A stretch of DNA of 32,211 nt from Canicola haemoglobinophilus (GTDB lineage: Bacteria > Pseudomonadota > Gammaproteobacteria > Enterobacterales > Pasteurellaceae): the NCBI RefSeq assembly GCF_002015075.1, contig NZ_MUXZ01000029.1, positions 1-32,211 on the forward strand. Direction: 5' to 3'. Positions 25,647 to 32,211 of this stretch are shown piece by piece. Within the stretch, counting starts at the first letter, position 1. Each line of letters opens with the position of its first letter. The notes beneath the pieces were generated by a model. It made no database searches. It saw nothing but the letters and a program-made list of their open reading frames with translations, and was not told the origin of the DNA. Position numbers and translations under genes: made by a program.

Positions 25647-25675
25647 TTTACAGCCTTTCTTCTGATTGTTACTAT
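25647..25675 (+). promoter_or_regulatory. Sigma-70 type promoter of sdhE
   Basis: -35 TTTACA (25647-25652), 17-bp spacer, -10 TACTAT (25670-25675), 30 bp before the sdhE ATG. Confidence 0.55.
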
Positions 25676-25705
25676 TAGCGGTCAAAATTTATGGGGAAAT
25701 AAAGC

Positions 25706-25960
25706 ATGGAAAAATATAATAAATTCCGTATTGAATGGGATTGCCGCCGCGGCATGTTGGAATTAGATAAAGTGATTATGCCCTTTTTTCAACAATATTT
25801 TGATGAGCTACCTGATGCTAAAAAAGATATATTTTTGCGTTTGTTGGCTTGCTCAGATTTACAACTTTTTTCTTGGTTTTTTAACCGCACTCCAGCCGCT
25901 GATCTTGAATTACAAGAGATGGTGGATCATATTCAAGAAAAATTAAATTTACATCAATAA
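25706..25960 (+). CDS. sdhE: FAD assembly factor SdhE (YgfY/CptB family)
   Basis: 84-residue cytosolic helical protein that helps attach FAD covalently to the flavoprotein subunit of succinate dehydrogenase or fumarate reductase. The family motif is present as RIEWDCRRGMLELDKVIMPFF (the usual RRGM-E-LD core), followed by LLACSDLQLFSWFF. Length is typical. Haemophilus uses mainly fumarate reductase, so FrdA is the likely client (inference). GGGG lies upstream of the ATG. It stands just before rpoE and may partly read through into it, although rpoE has its own promoter. Confidence 0.93.
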   Translation: MEKYNKFRIEWDCRRGMLELDKVIMPFFQQYFDELPDAKKDIFLRLLACSDLQLFSWFFNRTPAADLELQEMVDHIQEKLNLHQ

Positions 25961-25977
25961 TCTTTTTTAAAAAGATT

Positions 25978-26004
25978 GAACTTTTTTTATTCCATTACGT
26001 CTAA
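25978..26004 (+). promoter_or_regulatory. Sigma-E type promoter before rpoE
   Basis: GAACTT (25978-25983), 16-bp spacer, TCTAA (26000-26004). This fits the sigma-E consensus (GGAACTT, about 16 bp, TCnnA) and lies 61 bp before the rpoE ATG. It would give the autoactivation known for rpoE in other gamma-proteobacteria. Confidence 0.7.
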
Positions 26005-26065
26005 CCAAGCACGAGAGCTTGCTGGCTTTAATATTAAGGCTTGTTAGATGTGATTAAGAGGTTAT

Positions 26066-26641
26066 ATGGCTGAACAACTAACAGATCAGGCTTTGGTAGA
26101 AAGAGTACAGCAGGGAGATAAAAAAGCCTTTAACTTATTGGTTGCTCGTTATCAAAATAGAGTCGCTGGGTTACTCACTCGGTATATTTCTCAAAATGAT
26201 ATTCCCGATGTTGTACAAGAATCCTTTATAAAAGCCTACCGCTCAATTGAGTCGTTCCGTGGCGAGAGTGCTTTCTACACTTGGCTATATCGAATAGCAG
26301 TGAATACTGCAAAGAATTACTTAACGGCGCAAGGGCGTCGTCCACCAACAGAAGATATCTTGGCTGAAGATGCTGAAAGTTATGATGTTGGCACAAATTT
26401 AAGGGATGTGGATACGCCTGAAAATGAAATGTTATCCAGTGAATTAGAAAAAGTTGTTTTTGATACAATCAGCAGCCTACAAGAAGATTTAAAAACAGCG
26501 ATTACTTTACGAGAAATGGAAGGTTTGAGTTACGAAGAAATTGCAGAAATTATGGATTGCCCAGTGGGAACCGTACGTTCTCGTATCTTCCGTGCAAGAG
26601 AAATAATTGAAAGCAAAATTCAACCTTTATTACAACGTTAA
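26066..26641 (+). CDS. rpoE: RNA polymerase sigma-E factor
   Basis: 191-residue ECF sigma factor that directs transcription of envelope-stress genes. Region 2 is seen in AFNLLVARYQNRVAGLL, DVVQESFIKAYRSIESFRGESAFYTWLYRIAVN, with an NTAKNYL extension. Region 4 is seen in LREMEGLSYEEIAEIMDCPVGTVRSRIFRARE. N-terminus and length match E. coli RpoE. It is followed by its anti-sigma factor rseA 29 bp downstream, then rseB and rseC, the standard order. AGAGG stands before the ATG. Confidence 0.98.
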   Translation: MAEQLTDQALVERVQQGDKKAFNLLVARYQNRVAGLLTRYISQNDIPDVVQESFIKAYRSIESFRGESAFYTWLYRIAVNTAKNYLTAQGRRPPTEDILAEDAESYDVGTNLRDVDTPENEMLSSELEKVVFDTISSLQEDLKTAITLREMEGLSYEEIAEIMDCPVGTVRSRIFRAREIIESKIQPLLQR

Positions 26642-26670
26642 ATCAATTAACCAAAAACTTGGAGTTCAAG

Positions 26671-27243
26671 ATGCAAAAAGAGTTACTTTCAGCTTATATT
26701 GATGGCGAGCATCATAGTAACGAATTTACTGACAACCTTTGCCAAGATAAAGACCTGCAAAAAAGTTGGGGAAATTATCATTTAATTCGTTCCGTTATGC
26801 GCCAAGAAAGTAAAGTTCTATTAGGTTCTGACTTTACCGCAAAAATGGAAATGCTTATTGAACAAGAAGAAAATGTAAAAATTGAACAGCCTCTTGTTTC
26901 GCAACCAACGCTTGAAGAAGTAGAAACACTTCCATTTGTACAAAAAATCCGTTCTCTATTTTCACCAATGTTGCAAATGGCAGTGGCGGCGACAGTTTGT
27001 TTAGTGGCGGTATTCGGTGTGCAATCTTTTACCAATGAAGTTGTACAAGAAAATGCTGCTGATAATCCTGTTTTACAAACCCTTCCATTTAATAAATCAG
27101 TACAAGAAGTCAGCTATAATGCACCAAAAACTGAAATAATTACGCAAGAGCAATTAGAACAAAAAAATAAACGCATTGGCATGATGTTACAAAACTATGA
27201 ATTGCAACGTCGTCTTCATGCGGAACAAAATAACGGAAACTAA
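26671..27243 (+). CDS. rseA: Anti-sigma-E factor RseA
   Basis: 190-residue inner-membrane protein that holds sigma-E inactive. The N-terminal cytosolic domain (QKELLSAYIDGEHHSNEF...WGNYHLIRSVMRQES) binds sigma-E. One membrane segment is seen at about residues 104-120 (MLQMAVAATVCLVAVFGVQSF). The rest is a short periplasmic tail, where DegS and RseB normally act. ATG at 26671 is chosen because GGAG lies 6 bp upstream; a TTG four codons earlier is less likely. Confidence 0.93.
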   Translation: MQKELLSAYIDGEHHSNEFTDNLCQDKDLQKSWGNYHLIRSVMRQESKVLLGSDFTAKMEMLIEQEENVKIEQPLVSQPTLEEVETLPFVQKIRSLFSPMLQMAVAATVCLVAVFGVQSFTNEVVQENAADNPVLQTLPFNKSVQEVSYNAPKTEIITQEQLEQKNKRIGMMLQNYELQRRLHAEQNNGN

Positions 27244-27261
27244 TCCAGTTTATGTTAAGAT

Positions 27262-27292
27262 ATTCACCACCATTTTGGTGGTGAATTTTTTT
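27262..27292 (+). terminator. Intrinsic terminator between rseA and rseB
   Basis: Perfect 10-bp stem ATTCACCACC / GGTGGTGAAT (27262-27271, 27277-27286), 5-nt loop, then seven T. It lies 18 bp past the rseA stop and 20 bp before the rseB ATG. It should limit read-through from rpoE-rseA into rseB-rseC. Confidence 0.85.
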
Positions 27293-27311
27293 GTCTTAGG
27301 AATGAAATACC

Positions 27312-28247
27312 ATGTTAAAAATTTTCTCTTTTTTGACCGCACTTGTTATTTTCTCAACTTCAACTTTTGCCCAAGAAACGCTAGATCCTAAGCAATTATT
27401 GGAAAAAATGGTTAGCGCACAAAATACCTTAAATTATGAAATCTCTTTTGTGAAAACCACACCAACAAATATGGAATCATTACGTTACCGCCATATAAAT
27501 CAAGAAGGTAAAAACTATTCCCAACTTATTACTCTTGATGGCGTTCAACAAGAAATTGTCCAACGAGAAAATTTAGTCAGCTATTTTCAACCAAATACCC
27601 AAGCCTTTTCCTTGAAGAGTGGTCATATTGTGGATAATTTGCCTGCTTTAATGCGGACAAATGTAGATAAATTATCAGAAAATTATGACATCGTACCTTT
27701 TGGGCGTAATCGTGTGGCAGACCGTATTGTGCAAACCTTGCGCATTTTGCCGAAAGATGATTTTCGCTATCAATATTTGATCTTTATTGATGAACAAAAT
27801 CATTTGTTGTTGCGTAGTGATATGTTAGACCGCGAAGGCAATTTATTAGATCAATTCCGTGTTGTAAATTTATATATTGGCGATGAACTGAGTGGATTAA
27901 GTAACTATATCAACAGCTTAGTTTTACCACCATTGTTAACTGAGCCTGAAAATCAACAAAAACAAAATTGGAAACCTGATTGGTTACCACAAGGATTTAA
28001 ACTCATTAGCCAATCCATAGAACAAGATGATAACAACCATATTGAAAGTCAATTTTATAGTGATGGATTATTTTCTTTCACAGTCTATGTATCTAATAGC
28101 ATCATTGCGGATGAAGGCGAAAATTCTTGGAAACAAGGTGCTACAACCTTTTATAGCGAAACTCGAGGTGACAAAGAATTAACCTTCATTGGTCAACTTC
28201 CAATTTTCTCAGCAAAACGTATTATTCAAGATATTCAAATTAAATAG
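27312..28247 (+). CDS. rseB: Sigma-E regulatory periplasmic protein RseB
   Basis: 311-residue periplasmic protein (MucB/RseB family) that binds RseA and protects it from DegS until it senses mislocalised lipopolysaccharide or lipoproteins. A signal peptide is seen: MLKIFSFLTALVIFSTSTFA, cut before QETL. The N-terminal LolA-like half (YEISFVKTTPTNMESLRYRH) and the C-terminal half (WKPDWLPQGFKLISQS; FSFTVYVSNS) follow. Length is typical. An uptake signal lies inside the signal-peptide coding region. Confidence 0.93.
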   Translation: MLKIFSFLTALVIFSTSTFAQETLDPKQLLEKMVSAQNTLNYEISFVKTTPTNMESLRYRHINQEGKNYSQLITLDGVQQEIVQRENLVSYFQPNTQAFSLKSGHIVDNLPALMRTNVDKLSENYDIVPFGRNRVADRIVQTLRILPKDDFRYQYLIFIDEQNHLLLRSDMLDREGNLLDQFRVVNLYIGDELSGLSNYINSLVLPPLLTEPENQQKQNWKPDWLPQGFKLISQSIEQDDNNHIESQFYSDGLFSFTVYVSNSIIADEGENSWKQGATTFYSETRGDKELTFIGQLPIFSAKRIIQDIQIK

Positions 28248-28254
28248 GTGATTT

Positions 28255-28689
28255 ATGCTAACAGAAAGAGCGGTCGTGATTGCTTATGAACAAGGCAAAG
28301 CAACGGTGAAATGTCAAAGCAAAAGCGCTTGTGGTCAATGTGCCGCCAAAAGTGCTTGTGGAACAGCCGCACTTTCAGAGCTCACTGGCGAAAACCCAGA
28401 ACATATTTTTACCGTTGACAGCATAATGCCTTTAAAACTAGGGCAAATTGTCGAACTCGGCTTACAAGAAAGTTCGCTAATTTCTACCGCACTTTTGCTA
28501 TATATTGTCCCTTTAATAACCTTGTTAAGCGCAACATTGCTCGCAAGCCAAGTTTTTAAGCAAGAATTGTGGAGTGCTATTTTTATCCTTTTTTGTACCG
28601 CACTTTCTTTTATATTCATCCGCTCATACAGTAAAAAATGGCAAAGCAAAAAGACCTTTCAGCCCATTTTATTACGCATTATTCAATAG
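28255..28689 (+). CDS. rseC: SoxR-reducing system / sigma-E operon protein RseC
   Basis: 144-residue inner-membrane protein of the RseC/MucC family. The N-terminal cytosolic part has a cysteine cluster (KCQSKSACGQCAAKSACGT) that may hold an iron-sulfur centre. Two membrane segments follow (ISTALLLYIVPLITLLSATLLAS and LWSAIFILFCTALSFIFI) and then a short basic tail. Its role is poorly defined; in other bacteria it is tied to the Rnf-like SoxR-reducing complex and to envelope stress. It starts 7 bp after rseB. Uptake signals lie inside the gene at 28488 and 28597. Confidence 0.9.
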   Translation: MLTERAVVIAYEQGKATVKCQSKSACGQCAAKSACGTAALSELTGENPEHIFTVDSIMPLKLGQIVELGLQESSLISTALLLYIVPLITLLSATLLASQVFKQELWSAIFILFCTALSFIFIRSYSKKWQSKKTFQPILLRIIQ

Positions 28690-28698
28690 GAGTTTAGT

Positions 28699-29208
28699 AT
28701 GCCAATCATGTTAGGTATCACAGGTTATAGTGGGAGTGGAAAAACCACATTATTGGAAAAATTACTGCCTGAATTAGCTCATGTTGGCTTAAAAGTCTCG
28801 GTGATCAAACATAGCCACCACAATGCACAAGTGGATAAAGAAGGGAAAGATAGCTGGCGCATGAAAGAAGCTGGCGCCTCGCAAGTCATTATGGCATGTG
28901 ATAATCGTTGGGCATTAATGACAGAAACTAGCACACCAACCTCGTTGCATTATCTTGCGCAACAATTTGACCCTCAGCTCACAGATTTAATTTTAGTGGA
29001 AGGATTTAAACAAGAACCTATTGTCAAAATTTTATTGCATCGCCAAGGAATGACAAAACCTTGCCCACCTTGCGATGGATATGTTATTGCCCTTGCCACC
29101 GATTATCCAGTGCAAACATCAGTACCAATGCTTGATATTAATAATCCAGCTCAAATTGCCACATTTATCCTAGATTGGTACAAAAAGGTGGCAAATAAGG
29201 AGCAATAA
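28699..29208 (+). CDS. mobB: Molybdopterin-guanine dinucleotide biosynthesis adaptor MobB
   Basis: 169-residue cytosolic GTP-binding protein that assists MobA in adding GMP to molybdopterin, giving the cofactor of nitrate, TMAO and DMSO reductases. Walker A is GYSGSGKTTLLEKL (residues about 8-21). The following stretch VIKHSHHNAQVDKEGKDSWRMKEAGA is the usual MobB region, and LILVEGFK is the next motif. mobA is not in the window. It lies 9 bp after rseC and 4 bp before the next gene. Confidence 0.95.
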   Translation: MPIMLGITGYSGSGKTTLLEKLLPELAHVGLKVSVIKHSHHNAQVDKEGKDSWRMKEAGASQVIMACDNRWALMTETSTPTSLHYLAQQFDPQLTDLILVEGFKQEPIVKILLHRQGMTKPCPPCDGYVIALATDYPVQTSVPMLDINNPAQIATFILDWYKKVANKEQ

Positions 29209-29212
29209 GCAA

Positions 29213-30601
29213 ATGACAACCACCTCTTATCGTGGGCTAGCTTGGATTGCCGCTATTGCCCTTTTTATGCAAACCCTTGATGCGACAATTTTAAATACAG
29301 CCTTACCTGCGATTTCAAAAAGTTTACATGAAAACCCACTCAATATGCAGCTGGCAATTATTAGCTATGCACTCACAGTGGCATTATTTATCCCTCTAAC
29401 TGGCTGGATTGCAGATCGCTTTGGCGTGCAAAAGATTTTTCGCTATTCAGTGGGAATTTTTGTACTCGGCTCGATTTGCTGTGCTCTCTCTTATTCTTTA
29501 GAAACCTTAGTACTATCTCGCATTTTACAAGGATTGGGCGGCTCATTAATGATGCCCGTGGCACGCCTTGCGATTATCCGTAATGTGCCGAAAAATCAGC
29601 TACTGCACGCTTGGAATTTAATGGCAATGGCAGGATTAATAGGCCCAGTTCTAGGTCCAATTTTAGGCGGCTGGCTTGTCACTTATACCTCTTGGCATTG
29701 GATTTTCTTAATCAATATTCCTATTGGTATTTTAGGTATTTTGGTTGCTGGAATATATATGCCAAATCATATTGGCTCAAGCCAACCTTTAGATTGGCGT
29801 GGCTTTTTGTTATTTGCTGGGGGCTTAGTGGGCTTAACCTTAGGCTTAGATTTAATGGCTGACAGATTAACCCCACATATAACAACATTAATTGTTCTAG
29901 CCACAGGCTTTCTCTTTTTTGCGCTGTATTATCGTTATGCTAAAAAAACAGAAAATGCGCTGTTACCATTATCCTTATTTCAGATCCGCACTTTCCGCAT
30001 TGGCTTGGTAGCCAATTTACTTATTCGCTTATGTGGCTCTGGTGTCCCTTTCTTATTGCCCTTAATCTTTCAAATCGTTTTCCAATACAGCGCCGAATTT
30101 GCAGGCTGGTTATTAGCACCAATTGCCCTAAGCTCTGTATTAAGTAAACCCATTATTAGTCCATTACTGCATAAATTTGGTTACAAAAAGTTATTAATCA
30201 TTGGCGCATTGGGTATTGCTATGGTCATTATTGCCATGAGTTTCTTCCATGCAGATAGCCCGCTGTGGTTTATTCTCTTAGTATTAATTGCTTACGGTAG
30301 CTGTATGTCCGTGATTTTTTCTGCGATTAATACTTTGACTGTGAGTGAATTAGAGGAAAAAGATACCAGTGCTGGTGCAACCATGTTAAGTGTTTCTCAA
30401 CAAGTGGGTATCGGGATAGGTATTGCTGTATCAGCCGTTATTTTAGCTTTCTATCGTCATTTTAATGGGGAGGTGGGCACACAATTACAACAATCTTTTA
30501 GTTATACATTCCTCACTCTTAGCATTTTTGCTTTTATATTAGTGTGGTTATTAAGTTACTTACGTAAACAAGACGGAGAGAATTTACGCAATAAAAAATA
30601 A
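29213..30601 (+). CDS. MFS transporter, DHA2 (EmrB/MdtD) type
   Basis: 462-residue inner-membrane proton-driven efflux protein. It starts with WIAAIALFMQTLDATILNTALPAI, the N-terminal DHA2 pattern with a membrane Asp. Motif A is seen as GWIADRFGVQKIF between segments 2 and 3, and motif C as GPVLGPILGGW in segment 5. About 13-14 membrane segments are visible. It resembles MdtD more than EmrB in length. No membrane-fusion partner is nearby. The substrate is unknown. It lies in a tight gene run with mobB and pdxH. Confidence 0.92.
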   Translation: MTTTSYRGLAWIAAIALFMQTLDATILNTALPAISKSLHENPLNMQLAIISYALTVALFIPLTGWIADRFGVQKIFRYSVGIFVLGSICCALSYSLETLVLSRILQGLGGSLMMPVARLAIIRNVPKNQLLHAWNLMAMAGLIGPVLGPILGGWLVTYTSWHWIFLINIPIGILGILVAGIYMPNHIGSSQPLDWRGFLLFAGGLVGLTLGLDLMADRLTPHITTLIVLATGFLFFALYYRYAKKTENALLPLSLFQIRTFRIGLVANLLIRLCGSGVPFLLPLIFQIVFQYSAEFAGWLLAPIALSSVLSKPIISPLLHKFGYKKLLIIGALGIAMVIIAMSFFHADSPLWFILLVLIAYGSCMSVIFSAINTLTVSELEEKDTSAGATMLSVSQQVGIGIGIAVSAVILAFYRHFNGEVGTQLQQSFSYTFLTLSIFAFILVWLLSYLRKQDGENLRNKK

Positions 30602-30611
30602 GGAGTCTATA

Positions 30612-31256
30612 ATGGATCTACATAATATTAGAGAAGAATATAGTAAAAAAACCTTATCAAAAAATCATTGTTTAGATAATCCGATTAAACAATTTGAAAT
30701 CTGGTTACAAGATGCAGTTAACGCTGAAGTACCAGAACCTACTGCTATGAATATAGCGACAATCGATGCCAATGGTAAACCAAGTAGCCGAGTTGTATTA
30801 CTTAAAGAAGTGAATGAACAAGGCTTTATCTTTTTTACCAATTACAACAGCCGTAAAGGACAGGCTATTGCCAGCAACCCTTTTGTTGCCCTGAATTTTT
30901 TCTGGCCAGAATTAGAGCGCCAAGTCCGCATCGAAGGACAAATTGAAAAATTACCAGCAGAACAATCGGATCAATATTTTGCAACTCGACCTTATACCAG
31001 CCGTATTGGTGCATGGGCAAGTTCACAAAGTGCGGTCATTTCTAACAAAGCTTCACTCTTGGCAAAAGCCAGCGTTATCGCAGCAAAATATCCCTTCAAT
31101 GTTCCTCGCCCTGAACACTGGGGAGGATACTTAATTACCCCAGATTATATGGAGTTTTGGCAAGGCCGTCCAAGTCGCTTACATGACAGAATTTGTTACA
31201 GCAAACAGCAATCCCAACAACAATCTGAATGGCACAAAGCAAGACTTTCACCATAA
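30612..31256 (+). CDS. pdxH: Pyridoxamine 5'-phosphate oxidase
   Basis: 214-residue cytosolic FMN enzyme that oxidises pyridoxine or pyridoxamine phosphate to pyridoxal phosphate. Seen are the N-terminal MDLHNIREEYSK, the FMN-binding stretch SSRVVLLKEVNEQGFIFFTNYNSRKGQ, RQVRIEGQIEKL, and the C-terminal signature EFWQGRPSRLHDRICY. Length matches the E. coli protein. AAGGAG precedes the ATG, 10 bp after the MFS stop, so it can be cotranscribed. Confidence 0.97.
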   Translation: MDLHNIREEYSKKTLSKNHCLDNPIKQFEIWLQDAVNAEVPEPTAMNIATIDANGKPSSRVVLLKEVNEQGFIFFTNYNSRKGQAIASNPFVALNFFWPELERQVRIEGQIEKLPAEQSDQYFATRPYTSRIGAWASSQSAVISNKASLLAKASVIAAKYPFNVPRPEHWGGYLITPDYMEFWQGRPSRLHDRICYSKQQSQQQSEWHKARLSP

Positions 31257-31268
31257 TTATTTCGATCA

Positions 31269-31297
31269 TTTACTCAACTTGATCCGCTGATTATAAT
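31269..31297 (+). promoter_or_regulatory. Sigma-70 type promoter of dapF
   Basis: -35 TTTACT (31269-31274), 17-bp spacer, perfect -10 TATAAT (31292-31297), 35 bp before the dapF ATG. Confidence 0.7.
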
Positions 31298-31331
31298 AGC
31301 CTCAATTTTAATTTGATAAAGGAATAGGAAA

Positions 31332-32156
31332 ATGCAATTTTCCAAAATGCATGGATTAGGAAATGATTTTGTCGTCGTTGATGCGGTTACTCAAAATGTT
31401 TATTTTCCAACTGAGGTAATAAAAAAATTAGCGGATCGCAATCGTGGCATTGGGTTTGATCAATTATTAGTAGTTGAACCACCTTATGATCCAGACTTAG
31501 ATTTTCACTACCGTATTTTCAACGCAGACGGCAGCGAAGTATCGCAATGTGGCAATGGAGCAAGATGCTTTGCGCGTTTTGTTACGCTTAAAGGCTTAAC
31601 CAATAAAAAAGAAATTGCAGTAAGCACAGCAAAAGGCAAAATGATTTTAAGCGTTCAGGACGATGGCATGATCCGAGTGAATATGGGCGAGCCAATTTGG
31701 GAACCGAATAAAATCCCTTTCAATGCCAATAAATTTGAGAAAAATTATATTATCCGCACGGAAATTCAAACCCTATTATGTGGTGTTGTCTCCATGGGAA
31801 ACCCACATTGTGTGGTGCAAGTAGAAGATATACAAACAGCAAAAGTGGAAAAATTAGGACCGCTCTTAGAGGGACATGAGCGCTTTCCTGAACGAGTCAA
31901 TGCAGGCTTTATGCAAGTGATTAATCGTAATCATATTAAACTGCGCGTATATGAAAGAGGTGCTGGCGAAACTCAGGCTTGTGGCAGTGGCGCTTGTGCA
32001 GCAGTGGCTGTCGGCATTATGCAAGGTGTTTTAGACAATTCTGTTCAAGTGGATTTACCGGGTGGCAGTTTAACCATTGAATGGCAAGGAGAAGGCCATC
32101 CGCTTTATATGACCGGTGATGCAACCCATATTTATGATGGCGTTATTCGTTTGTAA
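31332..32156 (+). CDS. dapF: Diaminopimelate epimerase
   Basis: 274-residue cytosolic enzyme converting LL- to meso-diaminopimelate for lysine and peptidoglycan synthesis. Two catalytic cysteines are seen: the first in NADGSEVSQCGNGARC, the second in GAGETQACGSGACA. The N-terminus MQFSKMHGLGNDFVVVDA is the family standard. The length is exactly that expected for gamma-proteobacteria. It has its own promoter upstream and GGAATAGGAAA before the ATG. The remaining 55 bp of the window show no gene. Confidence 0.98.
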   Translation: MQFSKMHGLGNDFVVVDAVTQNVYFPTEVIKKLADRNRGIGFDQLLVVEPPYDPDLDFHYRIFNADGSEVSQCGNGARCFARFVTLKGLTNKKEIAVSTAKGKMILSVQDDGMIRVNMGEPIWEPNKIPFNANKFEKNYIIRTEIQTLLCGVVSMGNPHCVVQVEDIQTAKVEKLGPLLEGHERFPERVNAGFMQVINRNHIKLRVYERGAGETQACGSGACAAVAVGIMQGVLDNSVQVDLPGGSLTIEWQGEGHPLYMTGDATHIYDGVIRL

Positions 32157-32211
32157 ATAAATGGTGCAATGGAATAAAATATCTTTAGAGAACGACCTCG
32201 TCCCAAATTCT

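Overview
The window looks like chromosome of a Haemophilus species close to H. influenzae / H. haemolyticus. The base composition is AT-rich. The 9-mer AAGTGCGGT and its complement ACCGCACTT, the Haemophilus DNA uptake signal, occur many times inside and between genes (e.g. 3038, 5024, 10643, 12260, 14113, 18037, 22706, 28488). Most genes are ordinary Pasteurellaceae housekeeping genes. Species cannot be fixed from the sequence alone.

Layout. (1) 72-4568, minus strand: an ABC exporter half-transporter, coaD, waaA (Kdo transferase) and tpiA. tpiA is separated from waaA by a terminator made of two inverted uptake signals. (2) 4739-5182, plus: a small GNAT-like protein. (3) 5229-11542, minus: a giant Hia/Hsf/YadA-type trimeric autotransporter adhesin with a 30-triplet collagen-like block. 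A G8 tract lies in its leader, and a one-base frameshift separates the passenger from its membrane anchor. (4) 12013-14015, minus: hflD-purB. (5) 14241-19957, plus: a catabolic island made of an anaerobic sulfatase-maturating radical SAM enzyme, a tripartite tricarboxylate-type transporter (TctC, TctB, TctA) and a cytoplasmic Cys-type sulfatase. (6) 20172-20682, plus: a BrnT/BrnA toxin-antitoxin pair. (7) 20752-21279: a small lipoprotein. (8) 21400-25584: fruBKA, the fructose PTS operon, whose FruB has two HPr domains. (9) 25706-28689: sdhE, rpoE, rseA, rseB, rseC (envelope stress). (10) 28699-32156: mobB, an MFS drug-efflux type transporter, pdxH and dapF.

The most interesting part is the sulfatase island. 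The transporter probably imports a sulfated or otherwise anionic small molecule, the cytoplasmic sulfatase removes the sulfate ester, and the radical SAM enzyme makes the catalytic formylglycine from Cys52 without oxygen. The maturase and the transporter operon each carry an FNR-like palindrome of the same form (ATGAT-N4-ATCAT), placed about 30 bp before a plausible -10 element. The transporter promoter also has a perfect CRP site (TGTGA-N6-TCACA). This suggests joint control by oxygen absence and carbon starvation. A REPIN-like nested palindrome sits between the genes for the binding protein and the membrane subunits.

Other regulatory signals read from the sequence are a sigma-E type promoter before rpoE, an intrinsic terminator between rseA and rseB, a palindrome overlapping the -10 of brnTA, and intrinsic terminators after the adhesin, purB, the sulfatase, the lipoprotein and fruA. 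No rRNA, tRNA, CRISPR array, insertion sequence or prophage gene was seen.
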